Notes: generated by a model from the sequence alone, not told the origin. A stretch of 64,000 nucleotides of DNA from Monosiga brevicollis MX1 (GCF_000002865.3 NW_001865087.1:29223-93222); one strand, 5' to 3'. Positions 23,403 to 34,879 are shown, numbered from the stretch's first letter. Program-made: numbers and translations.

Positions 23403-23518
23403 CTCTCTCTCTCAAACTCTCTCTCTCTCTCTCTCAAACTCTCCCCTCTCTCTCTCTCTCTCAAACTCTCCCTCTCTCTCTCTCTCAAACTCTCTCTCTC
23501 TCTCTCTCTTCAATCTCT

Positions 23519-23556
<38 letters not shown>

Positions 23557-23560
23557 CTCT

Positions 23561-23604
<44 letters not shown>

Positions 23605-23823
23605 CTCTCTCTCTCTCTCTCAAACTCTCTCTCTCTCTCTCTCTCTCAAACTCTCTCTCAAACTCTCTCTCAAACTCTCTCTCAAACTCTCTCTCAAACT
23701 CTCTCTCAAACTCTCTCTCAAACTCTCTCTCAAACTCTCTCTTTCGCGATCATCAACGGCAGCCTTGGCTGGTCTGATTCAACTGCCGTGTCCTTGCCGT
23801 TGCCTTGCTGCTAAACGTTGATC
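22836..23823. other. Intergenic stretch between the two tandem propeller genes
   Basis: The first part is the 3' flank of propeller gene 1 and shows no gene. The rest is dominated by the CT-rich array at 23339-23741, which sits immediately upstream of propeller gene 2. Confidence 0.6.
23339..23741 (+). repeat. CT-rich array with higher-order CTCTCTCTCAAA unit
   Basis: (CT)n blocks are punctuated by AAA or AAT at irregular intervals. The right end (about 23648-23741) settles into a regular 12-nt unit, CTCTCTCTCAAA, so a simple dinucleotide repeat has matured into a minisatellite. It also produces a spurious Leu/Ser-rich open frame. Confidence 0.9.
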
Positions 23824-25137
23824 ATGGGGGGCGTGGGGGGTTTGAGGACTGGCGTTGTTGGGGTGCTGGCATGCTTGGCATGCTTGGCCGCCGGGGTGGC
23901 TGGTGAGGGAGACGAGTCTTCGCTCATTTCCGTGGATAACAATGGCACGCTCTTCATCAATGGCACCAACCGCGTCGTCTTTAATGGCGTCGACGTTCTG
24001 GAGCGCTTGGAGTCCCTCACGACAACGCTTGAGGCGCTGGTCGGTTTGCAGCATGCGCTCAACCCGCCGCAGTTTGAGGAGCGTACCATTTCCATGGCCG
24101 CTCTTTCAGCAGAATCAGTGTACGCGGCAGATCTGGACAATGACGGCAACCTCGATGTCCTCAGCGCCAGCCAACAGCAGAAAAAGATTGCATGGTACCG
24201 CAACAACGGCAACGGCACCTTTTCAGACGAAAACATCATTTCCATGCAAGTGGCGGGCGCTCGCTTTGTGTATGCAGCGGACTTGGACAACGACAACTTT
24301 GTTGACGTCCTCTGCGCCGGCATATCACAAAACGAAATCTCATGGTATCGCAACGACCACAATGGCACCTTTACCCCGGTACTCTTGACAACAGCGGTCA
24401 AGGGTCCAACCTCGGTCTATGTCGCAGATTTGGACAACGACGGCCACGGGGACGTCCTCAGCTCTAGCGCAATGGACAACAAGATTGCATGGTACCGCAA
24501 TAACGGCAATGGAACCTTTGCAGATCAAGCGGTCATCACCACTGCTTTTATGGCCCCATATTATGTGTTCGCGGCAGATCTGGACAACGACGGATACACT
24601 GACGTTCTCAGCTCCAGTGTGGAGGATAACAAAGTGTTATGGTATCGCAACCAGGGCAATGGTACCTTCTCAGACTTCAGGATCATCACCTCGAAGGTCG
24701 ATTATGCGGTGGCCGTGTACGCCGCCGATCTGGACGAGGATGGCCTTCTTGATGTCATCAGCGCCAGTCGGGACGATGACAAAGTTGCTTGGTACCGCAA
24801 CAATGGCAACGGCACCTTCTCGGACCAGATCATCATCTCCACAGACACCGACGGCGCGCACTCGGTATACGCGGCCGATCTGGATCAAGACGGGCATCTC
24901 GACATACTCAGCGCCAGCATCGAGGACAGCAAAATTGCTTGGTTTCGCAACCACGGCGATGGTATTTTTTCAGACCAGATCATCATCACCACATCGGCTG
25001 ACTTTGCCTTGTCGGTGTATGCTGCAGACTTGAATAACGACGGCAGCATTGACGTCCTCAGCGCAAGCTTTGATGACCACAAGATCGCATGGTACCCCAA
25101 CACCAATCCGCTAGCAGATTTCGCTCCTCGCGTTTGA
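23824..25137 (+). CDS. Secreted seven-bladed FG-GAP/VCBS propeller protein 2
   Basis: A single exon begins at ATG 23824 (MGGVGGLRTGVVGVLACLAC) with a signal peptide likely cut after the Ala-Gly stretch. A short linker (NNGTLFINGTNRVVFNGVDV) closely matches propeller gene 1, and seven repeats of about 50 residues follow (SVYAADLDNDGNLDVLSAS, IAWYRNNGNGTFSD). Calcium-type DxDxDG loops are kept in most blades; blade 2 has DLDNDNFVD. There is no membrane segment, and the protein ends shortly after blade 7. It lies head-to-tail with propeller gene 1, so a tandem duplication is likely. Confidence 0.9.
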   Translation: MGGVGGLRTGVVGVLACLACLAAGVAGEGDESSLISVDNNGTLFINGTNRVVFNGVDVLERLESLTTTLEALVGLQHALNPPQFEERTISMAALSAESVYAADLDNDGNLDVLSASQQQKKIAWYRNNGNGTFSDENIISMQVAGARFVYAADLDNDNFVDVLCAGISQNEISWYRNDHNGTFTPVLLTTAVKGPTSVYVADLDNDGHGDVLSSSAMDNKIAWYRNNGNGTFADQAVITTAFMAPYYVFAADLDNDGYTDVLSSSVEDNKVLWYRNQGNGTFSDFRIITSKVDYAVAVYAADLDEDGLLDVISASRDDDKVAWYRNNGNGTFSDQIIISTDTDGAHSVYAADLDQDGHLDILSASIEDSKIAWFRNHGDGIFSDQIIITTSADFALSVYAADLNNDGSIDVLSASFDDHKIAWYPNTNPLADFAPRV

Positions 25138-27136
25138 TGTCTTCCCCCGCACACTATTGACTCGAGTAGAGTCTGCCCCTGGACCTCTGACTGCAACCGG
25201 GCTGCGCTGCCTGTGCCTGAGCTTTCCGTGCCCGTGTCTGCGTCTTGAGCTTGTGGCTGTCCCTGTCTCTTTCCCCGTGCTCCTGCCCCTGGCCCTGCAC
25301 TCGTCCTGTCCCTTTGTGTGTTGTGTACTTTGCGTCTGGTGCTTTCAACCCGCTCAAATAGTTTTGGTACGTGACTCGATTTTTCCAAACAAGTTGGCCG
25401 TTGTCCAGCATGGGGGTCATTGCTTTGCTGTCTTCCACGATGCGTGCACGCGCGCTCATGTCTTTATATGTTGTAACTATGAGCTCTGCCATCTGGCGTG
25501 TAAATGTGAATTGACATCACTTGGCAAGGCAGAAATGTTAGCGTCAAAGCCGCTGCGTCGTGGAGCCTGACAAGCGGTTTCCAATTTTTGGCGAGTTTTC
25601 CAGTTTTTTTTTTTGCTTTTTTTCTCTTCTTGGCAACTGTTTGATATTTCCTCTCTCTCCTGTAAGCTTGTTCCTGTGGTGTGTCATTGGGACTGCTGGC
25701 AGCTCCGCGGGTTACACGAGAGCCATGGAGGTAGTGCCGTCGTCGAGATTGAAGCAGTGCCATCGCGAAAACTACATGGCCAGATGCTCAAAATCTCCCC
25801 TATGTGCCGATGAATGATTACACAGCTACCTTCATCTTCTTGAGAGTCGTGGGTTGTCTGTCGTGAGGAGCCTGGGGCAGGTACCCCCGGGGGGGGAAAA
25901 AAAAAGCTTTTTTTTTGGGGCGGCGAGAGCCGCTCCAAAAAGAAGCTTAAATCAATGAAAATCAGGAGAAAATCAGGATAAAACAAACAAAAGAATCATA
26001 GTTCGTGCAGATTTCTGCCTCGATCGTTACAAATTGGAATTGCTTTGATGAAGTTGAGAAATGGCGGCAGATGCGGCAGAGGCAACAGAGGCAGCAGAGG
26101 CAGCAGAGGCAGCAGAGGCAGCAGAGAGGTGTCGAGCCAGGGATTTGAAACCAATGAGACAGGTTCAGACGCGCGAGTCACGGAAGGTTGTGCTCGGCTC
26201 GAAGGAGGGGACAATGTTCCTCTGTTCCAGTGTTGAATCGAATGGGCGGCCAAGCTACGCTACTCTAAGATCTACGCTTCCAAGCACATCATCCCGCATC
26301 CTGCGAGCTTGTCATAAAGTCAATCCATTTCCCCCCACTCTGCACCTCGTTCAGCTCATCCCTCAGCGGCGAGATACCCCGCAACAGCAGCATTCATGCT
26401 GTCCATCTCGGCAACCATGGCAGAGATGCTGGCATCCGCCCTCGCCCGCCCGTCTCTCTCAAATCCCTAAGCAGCCATTTGCACAGTGTTTCAAACAGCA
26501 GTTTTCTCCAACGTAAGAAGATTGTAAGAGAAAACGTTGAAGAACGGTTACCAACGGTGTCACCGTTTCAAAAGGGCGTCACACACGTCAAGGAATAAAT
26601 CCTATACTTGTCTGTTACATTGACCACACTTGCAGTACCTGTGTTAATACAAAATACCGCTAAAATACTATACACATGCAGTAGTATCGTCACACGTATA
26701 GTGCACTTGAACTATACTCATACACACTACAACGTTACTACATGTATCTCTGTCCCTGTCTGACTAAATCGACGTCTAGTTCTCTCTCTCACTTTCTGAC
26801 GTTATCCAGCTCTCTCTCTATTTTGGCTTGCTGTTTATTTGTGCACGTCTCTCTGCCTGACCTCTCTCTCTGACTGTTTCTCTGAATCTCTCTCTCTCTC
26901 TCTCTCTGACTGTTTCTCTCTCGCTCTGTCTCTCTCTCTGTCATTTGGCAGCGCCACTGGATAGCGGTGCCGTTGTTACTACTGTTATTCCCCGCGCTCG
27001 CCGTGGCTTTGACAACTGCGTCAACGAGCGGCGGACGGGGGAAGGGGGAGGGGGTTTGTGGCTTGCACTTTGTGTCTTGGTGCTGCTGCTGAGAGTGGCC
27101 AACAATCAAAGAGTTGCAAGTGGCAACGCCGCCAAC
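25138..27136. other. Intergenic stretch, no gene recognised
   Basis: It contains a palindrome at about 25897-25916, a GCAGAGGCA-type tandem repeat at 26066-26127, and CT-rich sequence at about 26780-26940 just before the zinc-finger gene. About 26520-26770 is relatively AT-rich. Open frames are short and lack family signatures. Confidence 0.5.
26066..26127 (+). repeat. GCAGCAGAG-type tandem repeat
   Basis: The nonamer GGCAGCAGA repeats several times. It reads as Glu-Ala-Ala or Gly-Ser-Arg repeats in different frames, with no flanking coding support. Confidence 0.85.
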
Positions 27137-28973
27137 ATGGCTGCTGGTGCAGGCGTTTCCGGCCGTGAGGGGAGCGTGCCTTTGGGTAATGCTACCAACG
27201 TCAACTGGGACTCGACGCCGCGCAAGTTGATGCAGAGCAAGTTCGAGGAGGAAGTGGCCTCGGAAGTCACCTCCCCGCAGACGCCCGTCGGGTTGACGAC
27301 ACCGACGACGACTACTCCCATCGTGCGGCGCACGCCCGGTACCACTCCCAGTTCGAGTAGCCGAAAACGGCGTGCCAACTCCGCGGTCAAGAAAGAGCGG
27401 CTGCGCGCCATCTGCCCAGAGTGTAAATCCAGTCTCGTGGACGCTCGCGCGCTGCGACGCCATCAACGCAAGCAGCACGGTGCGCCAAAGGTACGTCACG
27501 CGCAATGGGAGGGTTGGACGTTCAGATCGGCAAGCGTGACAAGCCCCCCCCCCCCCCCTCTCTCTCCAGGCCTCGCCGTGGCTTTTCGTTTTTTGTGCTT
27601 CCACATCAAACATCGCTTCGAGCGCTGACCTTTGCATCAAACTTGTTTTGCATGATTCTTCCATTTTTTTTTTTTTTTTGTTTTTTTCCTGTTCAACCTT
27701 GTAGGGCAAGACGAGTTTTGTGCGGTGCCAAAAGCTGAGCAACGGTGTCGAGTCACAGTTTGATCCTGGCGCCTGCGACTGTACCTTTCGCTCTCGTGAG
27801 CAGTGGGCCGAGCATGCTCGAGAGGTGCATGGGTTTCATGTCAAGCTTCAAAAGCTTCATTTCAAAACGCGGCCCGAGTTTGAGCATTGGCGTGAGCAGC
27901 TCCGGCTCCATGAACACTATGCCTTTTTTCGCCGCCCCAACGACCGTTTTGTCTGCAGCCTGCACGGCAATCGCCGGCGCCCCATTCTGAAGAATCCCGA
28001 TGGCACCGATGCCAAAATTACCTGCTACGCCTTTATCAACCTTGACCAGTTGCCTGACGGGACTTTTGAGGTAGGATGATGCCACAGTCGTTCACCCATG
28101 CCCCAAGCGCACGCGGTGGCCGCTTATTTTTTTTCTGCTCTTGCTTTTGGCAGGCTACGTTCTGGAACCAGCATTCCCACACCCCCATGAAAAAGTATGA
28201 ACCGTTGTCGCGATGGGCGCGCCGCGAGATCTTTCGATTGGCCGCCCTGCGTTGGGCTCCACAGTCGATTCAGTGCGTGATTCAGGCCATGTCCGAGCCA
28301 AACACACGCAACTACGCCGTTTCTTTCCGAGACATCAAAGCCCACGGGTTTAACAAGCTGCAGAAAAACTGGACCATGGAAGACCTGGCATCAGATCCTG
28401 AACACCCCGAAGAGTGCGAAGAAGATCCCGTCGAGGTGGACGAGCCAACTCCCCAAAATCGTGGCGCAGCGTCTGCTCCGGACCAGGAAGCTTCGGCTTC
28501 CCTCGACAGCACGGACGAGGAGCTGACGCCGCTCAAGCTACACGAGTCGGTGACCCAAACGACACAATTCTATCCCGGCCCTACCGCGGGCATCGACTTG
28601 GTGCGTGCATGCTTGCTTCCTGGCAGGCGACTCAAAACGAGCGGCCGCCGTCCCTTGATGCACCTTCTTCAATTCACATGCTTGCCTGCTTGCGATGCGC
28701 GTGCCCGAACAACCCTCCATGTAGCCCATGGCCCAGCCATCGCCCGCCATGCTGTTCACACTGCCCATGAGGCAAATGTGGGCCTCACACAACATGCTGC
28801 CCATCCCGCACTTGCATCGTCTGCCCCTGCCCTTTGTGCACCCCGGCCAACAGATGGCAATGCCGGGAGCGATGCAGCCGGTCAAGGCTGGTCCTGATCC
28901 TCTGCCCAAACGGGCCAAGCGAGCGTTGATGGATTCTACCCAATATCAAGTTTCCTCGACCGAGACTCCATAG
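27137..28973 (+). CDS. C2H2 zinc-finger protein with a possible FLYWCH/WRKY-GCM-like domain
   Basis: Four phase-0 exons, 27137-27490, 27705-28070, 28154-28600 and 28725-28973, give about 471 residues ending in TAG. Exon 1 has a basic region (SSRKRRANSAVKKERLR) and a C2H2 finger, CPECKSSLVDARALRRHQRKQH. Exon 2 holds a second Cys/His cluster (CDCTFRSREQWAEHAREVH), then F-x-TRPEFEHWREQLRLHE, a Cys at FVCSLHGN and another at KITCYAF. The chain continues to DGTFE|ATFWNQHSHTP across the exon 2-3 border. An F..EF..W segment, then spaced Cys residues and a final H-x-H is the pattern of the zinc-binding domain at the N-terminus of MULE-type transposases and their FLYWCH/WRKY-GCM relatives; this assignment is inference. 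No transposase catalytic region follows, only an acidic and then a Met/Pro-rich tail. A nuclear DNA-binding role is likely. An upstream start within the open frame to the left cannot be excluded. Confidence 0.75.
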
Positions 28974-30174
28974 TTGCACCGCGCCACGTGTGTCGTGGCC
29001 CGCAACTACTACCTTCTGCCTGTTCCGTGTTGTCCGAGGGGCTGTTCACTCCTTTGTATCATCGAGTTACGTCCTTATCCTTGTGAATGCGCCTGCATTT
29101 TGCACCTCGAGTTGCTTGTCAAGAGCCCACCCCGCTCTTCATCGTCGGTCCTCTGGCCACCTCAATGTGTTAGTCCTTACCAGTGTGTCTTCTCCCTCCT
29201 GCCTTTGAGGCCCTTTCGAATTGATCAGTTCTCTGTTCCGTGACAGCAAAACTTCAAAGTGCACAACAGCAACAATTCATGTCGCATGCCGCAGCAAATC
29301 AGCAGCCGCCTTCCCGGCGCAGACGACTATTGCTGCCCCCTGCACTTGACCAGACGGTACTATGGGACAAAGAGAAACTTCATGAACGGCATCAAAACAT
29401 GTGTCACGGGTTTTGATATCCAGTCTCTGGTTGTGGGCTTGAGTATGACTTCACCTCTTAGAGTTGACATTGGCTGCAATCCTATCTCTGACTCATCATG
29501 TATTTTCACGTGGATCGCAAGAACCAAACGGAGCATCCCTCTAAAATCAAATCATCGGGACGCAACATCTCTGGTGTTGTGGGTGCTTTAGAACGTTTCT
29601 CTCAATGATCTTGCAGCGCCATTTTTTTTTTTTTTTTTTTTTTGGTGTGTTGGGTCGCTTCCGTCGGTCGGTCGGTCGTGAGCGGTGGCGGCGTCGTTGG
29701 CTCCTTGACTGCGATACCTGGCATCCAGAGGCGAGGTCCTTGCTTGAATTTGGCAGTCTCGGTTCTGGCTCTTGCCCCAGTGTGGAGGTGGCGCCGGTGC
29801 ATTTACTACACAGCCACGGTCACGTGGTGTCAAAGCCAGCCGGCCCGGGATGGGCCGCATGTCAGCTGGCACTACCACGAATGATCGAGAGGCCCTCCTC
29901 CGCCTCCCGTCACCCCGCCTCTACGTGTCTACGTGTCTCCGTCTCTCCGTGTTTGGGACGGGTTGCGCACACGCATTAGCTTCCTGGTCCCCTTGATGAC
30001 ACCGATATCTGTGACGGCGACCCTACCTGCTCGAAACCCGAATATTGCAACGAAAAAGGAGAACAGCCCCCGCTCATTCGTAGCTCTTTGTCGGTGGTCC
30101 CGCCTCCTTCTCCTCCTGCTCATTTTCACAAGCGGCCCGGCATTTGTTCTCCTCGTGCCTGGCCACTCAGCACG
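28974..30174. other. Intergenic stretch, no gene recognised
   Basis: It contains a T homopolymer of about 22 nt at 29622-29643. Open frames of up to about 125 codons exist on both strands without any family signature or splice continuity. The right part is probably the 5' untranslated and promoter region of the BTB-kelch gene. Confidence 0.5.
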
Positions 30175-33112
30175 ATGAGCAGTGGCGGCGGCGGCGGCGG
30201 TGGCTCACCACCCAGCAAGCGGTGTGCCCTCAAACCGGTCGCGCAACTCATTGGCACCAGCTCCTCCGCGACCGACGAGTCCTCCGCCAGCGTTCCTATG
30301 GCTAGCACGAACCCCGCGCCGTCTGCAGACACGCCGCGCGACTGTCATCCAGGATTGGCCACTCACGAGCTAGCCTCGTCCCAGGAAGCTGCTCGTGTCA
30401 CCTCCCCTCCCCAGCTACCCAAGCCCGTACCCAAGCCGGGGCCCAAACCGATGCCCAAGACCGTTGCAGCAACGACTGCCAACAGCTCGGCGTCCCGCTC
30501 CCAAAGTCTGCTGCGCGCTCACATTCCTCCCCCACTACAGACACAACTCGGTCAGCGTCCTCCGACCCCTGTGGACCGCTCCTCCAATACCAGCAGCTCA
30601 GCCAGCAGCTCGGCCCAATCACCCACCCTCAACGGTGACGTACGCGGTGATATTGCCGCCCTCGCCGCCTCCTCGGCCGCCACCACCGCTGCCAACCTGA
30701 CCACTTCCATCATTAACAACTTTCGGCAAGAGATGCAACAGCTGCTCTTCCGCATGCAGCACCAGCAACAACACCCTCTGCCGCCGCAACAACAGGCCCA
30801 GCAGACGTCGCAGCCACAGCAGCAATCACACTCGCAACAACAGCCCCAGCAGCAGCAGCCCCAGCAGCAGCAACAACAGCAACAACAACAACCATCACAA
30901 CAGCAGTCGCAGCAGCAGCAATCGCAATCGCAGTTGCAGCCACAGCCACAGCCACATTCACAGCCACAGCAGCAGCAACAGCAACAGCTCCCACTCCTGC
31001 ATTTGCCTCCGCATGCCCAACCTTTTGTGTCCGGCGCTCCCTCTGTCTCACTCGGGCCTACTGCTTCAAGCATCGGGCCCAGTTCATGTGCGCCCACAAA
31101 CAACATACTTGGCAATCCTTTTATGCCGCACCACAATCACTTTCCCACTGCCAATGCGCAGTCTGACATTGCCGCTCTTTCCCGGCGACACACACTGGCC
31201 GGCCAGCCTCAACTCGTGCATCCCGCATTCAACGCCATCGAGGTGGGTTTTTTCTACGCATCATATCGATACAGCGCACTTCGCCTGCCTGCCCTCACGG
31301 ATGCTCATCTGTCACTCAGGTGAATGTTGGCGGTGAAATCTTTACCACCTCACGAAACACGCTCTGCCGTGTTCCTGGAAGCTTCCTCGCCAAGCTCTTT
31401 TCTGGACGTTCCCAGGTCAGTGCGCACACCACCCCCTTGCCCGACTTATGCCGCCGTTCTTGCCTATTTTTATTTATATATTAATGATTATTGTTTTTCT
31501 ATGTTTTTTTTTTTTTTTCCTTTTAATTTGGCCTCGATTCACGCACACACACACACACGGGGTTGCCGTCTCCTTCACATGGCAGGCAACGCTCGATCAT
31601 GAAGGTCGCATCTTCATCGATAGATCGCCGACGCAGTTTCGGGCCATTCTTGAGGCCCTCCGTGAACCTGCCGCTATTAGCCTGCTCGACCTCACTTGCC
31701 CCGTTACCTGTCGTGAACTTGAATTTTACGGGCTGCTTCAAACCTTTGCGACCCCTCAACTTGGCGGGCCACCGGCCTTGATGGCTTCCCCCCACGCCTC
31801 GGCCTCACGCTCCAGCACACCGCTGGCCGCGCCTCCCAGCGCCAGCGTTAGTAAGGCGCTGGGCGATCCCGCCCAGCTGGACTCGACTCACCCGCGGCAT
31901 ACCACCGAGTCAACTTCCGCGGCTGCTGAACCGGGCAGCCCGACCCTGTCGCGACCGCTTGCCCTCGAACAGCAACCGGCTCTCGCAGCCCCACCAGCCA
32001 AAACCATCTCCCCCCTGGCCATGGGCGAGGACGAGCCACCGGGCACCCCCAGCCTTCTGGCCGTGGGTGGCTTAAACGAAGGCGTACCGTACAAATATTT
32101 GCGTGTGGCTGAACGCTACGACGCGGCCACGGATACGTGGCATCGCATTTCCGACATGTTCTGGGACCGTGCCCTCAGCGGCGTGGCCAGCACTGGCAGC
32201 AACCTCTACGTTTTGGGCGGGCGCAACGACAATTTGGACGGCATTGTTGGCAACTTTAACGCACCCTCTGGCCAATGGCAGGAAGCGCGTGACATGACCT
32301 TGCCCGATGCTTTGTACGGTGCAGGCTACGCCATTCTATTTCAACAACTGGTCGTTGCCGGGGGTTGTCGCCAGCGCCCGCGGGCCGGTCGGCCCGAGGT
32401 GGTGACTGCGACAGTCATGAGCTACCCTCTCGAGGCTGATGGTCGCCTGGGCGCCACTGACACGCCTCAACGCCGACAATGGCTGGCATTGCCCTCCCTG
32501 GGCACCCCGCGGGGTCGCCACGGATGTGTGGCTGATCAAGGCCATATTTTCGTCCTGGGCGGCGTCGACGTGCAGGGACATCCCATTGCGTCTGTAGAGC
32601 GGTTTTCACCCACACGCAACCAGTGGGAGGTGGCTGCCCCGATGCCGGCGCCTCGAAGAGATTTTGGCTGCGTTGCGTTGGAAGGCTACATCTACGTGGT
32701 TGGTGGAGCAGATGGGCCGGTAGGCACGAGTCGCAAACTGACGTCCTGTGTTGCTTCTGTATTTGTGTACGACATGCGTGCCAACACGTGGAGTACGGGG
32801 CCTTCCTTGCCCGAGCCTCGACAAGGCTTGGCCTGCGCCGTACTTGAGAACCACCTCTATGCCGTGGGTGGCAGCCGCGACGACGACGTTTTCAGTAGCA
32901 AACCCGCCAAGCGCATGCGCCGCGTGGACAAGCTTCGGCTGGGCGCCGACCGCTGGACCTCGGCCGCGCCACTCACTTTTGCCCGCAGCCACTTGGGCAT
33001 GGGCATGGTCTCTGCCGTCTGGAACCGCGACGCCACCACCCTAACCAAAACCCCTACTCGCGTCAAAAAGCCCAGTCGGCCGCGCCGAACCTCGGCTTTG
33101 GCCTCGCACTGA
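30175..33112 (+). CDS. KCTD-type BTB plus kelch-repeat protein with a Gln-rich N-terminus
   Basis: Three phase-0 exons, 30175-31242, 31320-31415 and 31586-33112, encode about 896 residues ending in TGA. Residues 1-356 are low-complexity, with Gly, Ser/Pro and a long Gln-rich tract at about 30760-30990. The BTB_2/T1 fold is split by an intron: exon 2 starts VNVGGEIFTTSRNTL and exon 3 continues ATLDHEGRIFIDRSPTQFRA to LEFYGL, the hallmark sequence of KCTD and potassium-channel tetramerisation domains. After a Ser/Pro linker come about five or six kelch repeats, each with a GG doublet (LYVLGGRND, IFVLGGVDV, IYVVGGADG, LYAVGGSRD) and a downstream Trp. BTB-kelch proteins usually act as Cullin-3 substrate adaptors; KCTD-type BTBs can also bind Cullin-3, so that role is plausible but inferred. 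Confidence 0.88.
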
Positions 33113-34127
33113 TTCCACCGCTTTCTCCCGTCCCGCTCCCTCTCGCCCCCGCTGCATACTGCGTATGTGTATGTGGGTGTCTCTCTGTGTATCCCAGTGC
33201 ATGGCAATGCAGGTCATGCCCCCAAGAGCGTTTCAAAATCGAATCCAAATCCAAGTGCCCCTCCTTCCACGCAGCGTCCCTAAGAGTAGTCTTGTCGTTA
33301 CACACACACACTCCCTCTCTCTCCTCTCACTCTCTCACTCACACTCTCACAGTGAAAATCTGACATTCTGACATCACCCCCATTTCTTTGTCAGACGACA
33401 TTGACCAAATGTCATTCACGTGAGCTGAGGTTTGAACCCTGCGCAAGGTTTTTTCAAGCGGCACTTTTTTCTCCCCATTCTTGGTCCACCAGCACGATGC
33501 GGGCTTCGCAGCAGGTGAGCTGAAGACCCGAGCCGACGGCGATATGGCGGTGCCAGCTGCGATGTGGGAACGGGGATGGGGGTGGCATTGGATGTGGGAA
33601 TGGGCATGGTGCCTCGGATTATCGTGCGCACTGCTTGCTTGGTTGTCGTTGGTGGAGGAAAGGGTTGGCCGTTGGCGCGAGCGACAGCGCCAGGACCCCG
33701 CGCCAGCTGCAGCCTCGAGACCTTGCGTGGACCTCTTTTCGCTGTTCGTCAAGCTTCGCCCAGCCGGTCGTTTCCGGTCGAGCTTGGGGGGCAGCTCTTT
33801 GATGGCGGTGGAAGACGTTTATTAGGAACGCATCTCGTCGCTGTTTCTGGTTGCTGGCTTTTGGGTGTTGGAGCACGTCCGTCCGTTCGTCTGCCAACCC
33901 TTGACTTTACGCAGGACATGCGTTGGTTTATATTTTGGGGGTTCTCGTGTCACAGCTAGTTGTATCATGTCTTAACAGTGTGTCAGTGGGACGGGTGCCC
34001 AGTTTGGCTGCGTGTTTATGGTGCAGATGGCTCTTCCACGCGGTGGCAAGTTTCGTTGCAGATGGCTGATGGCTCATTGTCCCCACGTGCATTTTGTGTT
34101 TCTCCGCGCGCCGCTCCGCTCCCTCAG
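33113..34127. other. Region upstream of eL20 exon 2; first exon not fixed
   Basis: It holds the 3' flank of the BTB-kelch gene and the 5' part of the eL20 gene, whose first exon should contribute only a few codons. Candidate starts are ATG 34018 (spliced directly at GTGCAG) or ATG 34069 with a 41-nt intron; neither is decisive. No other gene is supported. Confidence 0.4.
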
Positions 34128-34879
34128 CTGTTCCAGTATGAGATCATTGGGCGCAAGCTCCCTAGCGCTCAGGATCCCAAGCCTAAGCTCTACAAGATGA
34201 CCATCTTTGCTCCCAACGAGGTCGTCGCCAAGAGCCGCTTCTGGTATTTCCTGCCCCAGCTGAAGAAGATGAAGAAGACCACCGGTCAGATCGTCAACAT
34301 CCAGAAGGTGCGTGTGAATAACCCCATTTGACCTCTATGCAGTTTGAGCCCTCTTTCCTTTTGGATGCCCTGCCTTCCTCGGGGATGGTGTGCGACTTGC
34401 TCTGCACTGGTCACAGCCGGCTGATGGACACGTAAAAGAGAGACAAGACAGGGAGGGAGCTTACCAATCCCCGCATAGCTTGTCAGTCGCTATGCCCCAA
34501 TGCCTGATTGGTTACACGTCTTCTTTCCATCCTCGTGGTATAGATGCACGAGACTCGTGAGGGTGTCGTCCGCAACTACGGCATCTGGCTGCGCTACAAC
34601 TCGCGCAGCGGCACCCACAACATGTACCGCGAGTACCGTGATGTGTCTCTGGCCAACGCCGTGAGCAAGATGTACCGCGAGATGGCTGGCCGTCACAGCT
34701 GCCGCGCTCACTCCATCCAGATCATCCGCACCGATGTTGTGGCTAGCTCTGATATTAAGCGCGAGCACATCAAGCAGTTCCTCAACCCGGACATCAAGTT
34801 CCCCCTGCCCCACCGCCGCATCGCGTCGCAGTTCAAGTCGCGCTTCGTTGCCAAGCGCCCCACGACTTTCTTTGGTTAA
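34128..34879 (+). CDS. RPL18A: 60S ribosomal protein eL20 (L18a), first exon missing from model
   Basis: Two exons are certain: 34128-34307 and 34544-34879, phase 0, ending in TAA. They encode 171 residues matching eL20 almost end to end: FQYEIIGRKLP at the N-terminus, FAPNEVVAKSRFWYFLPQLK, then NYGIWLRYNSRSGTHNMYRE, and the C-terminal FPLPHRR...KRPTTFF. The family is about 172-178 residues, so exon 1 carries only the start Met and a few residues. eL20 is a structural component of the large cytosolic ribosomal subunit. Codon use is strongly biased toward C/G-ending codons, as expected for a highly expressed gene. Confidence 0.95.

Noticed and set aside
23258-23821. 187-codon Leu/Ser open frame
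   Set aside because: Entirely explained by the CT-rich array.
29600-29650. Long T run as a possible retroposon tail
   Set aside because: No element body, target-site duplication or coding remnant was visible beside it; similar homopolymers occur in many introns here.
30552-31136. Cys-rich antisense open frame
   Set aside because: Antisense of the Gln-rich coding tract (CAG/CAA read as CTG/TTG/TGC); the sense strand has a full gene model.
33481-33960. Trp/Gly-rich open frames before eL20 as its N-terminus
   Set aside because: eL20 needs only a few residues upstream of the 34128 exon; these frames have no similarity to the family.
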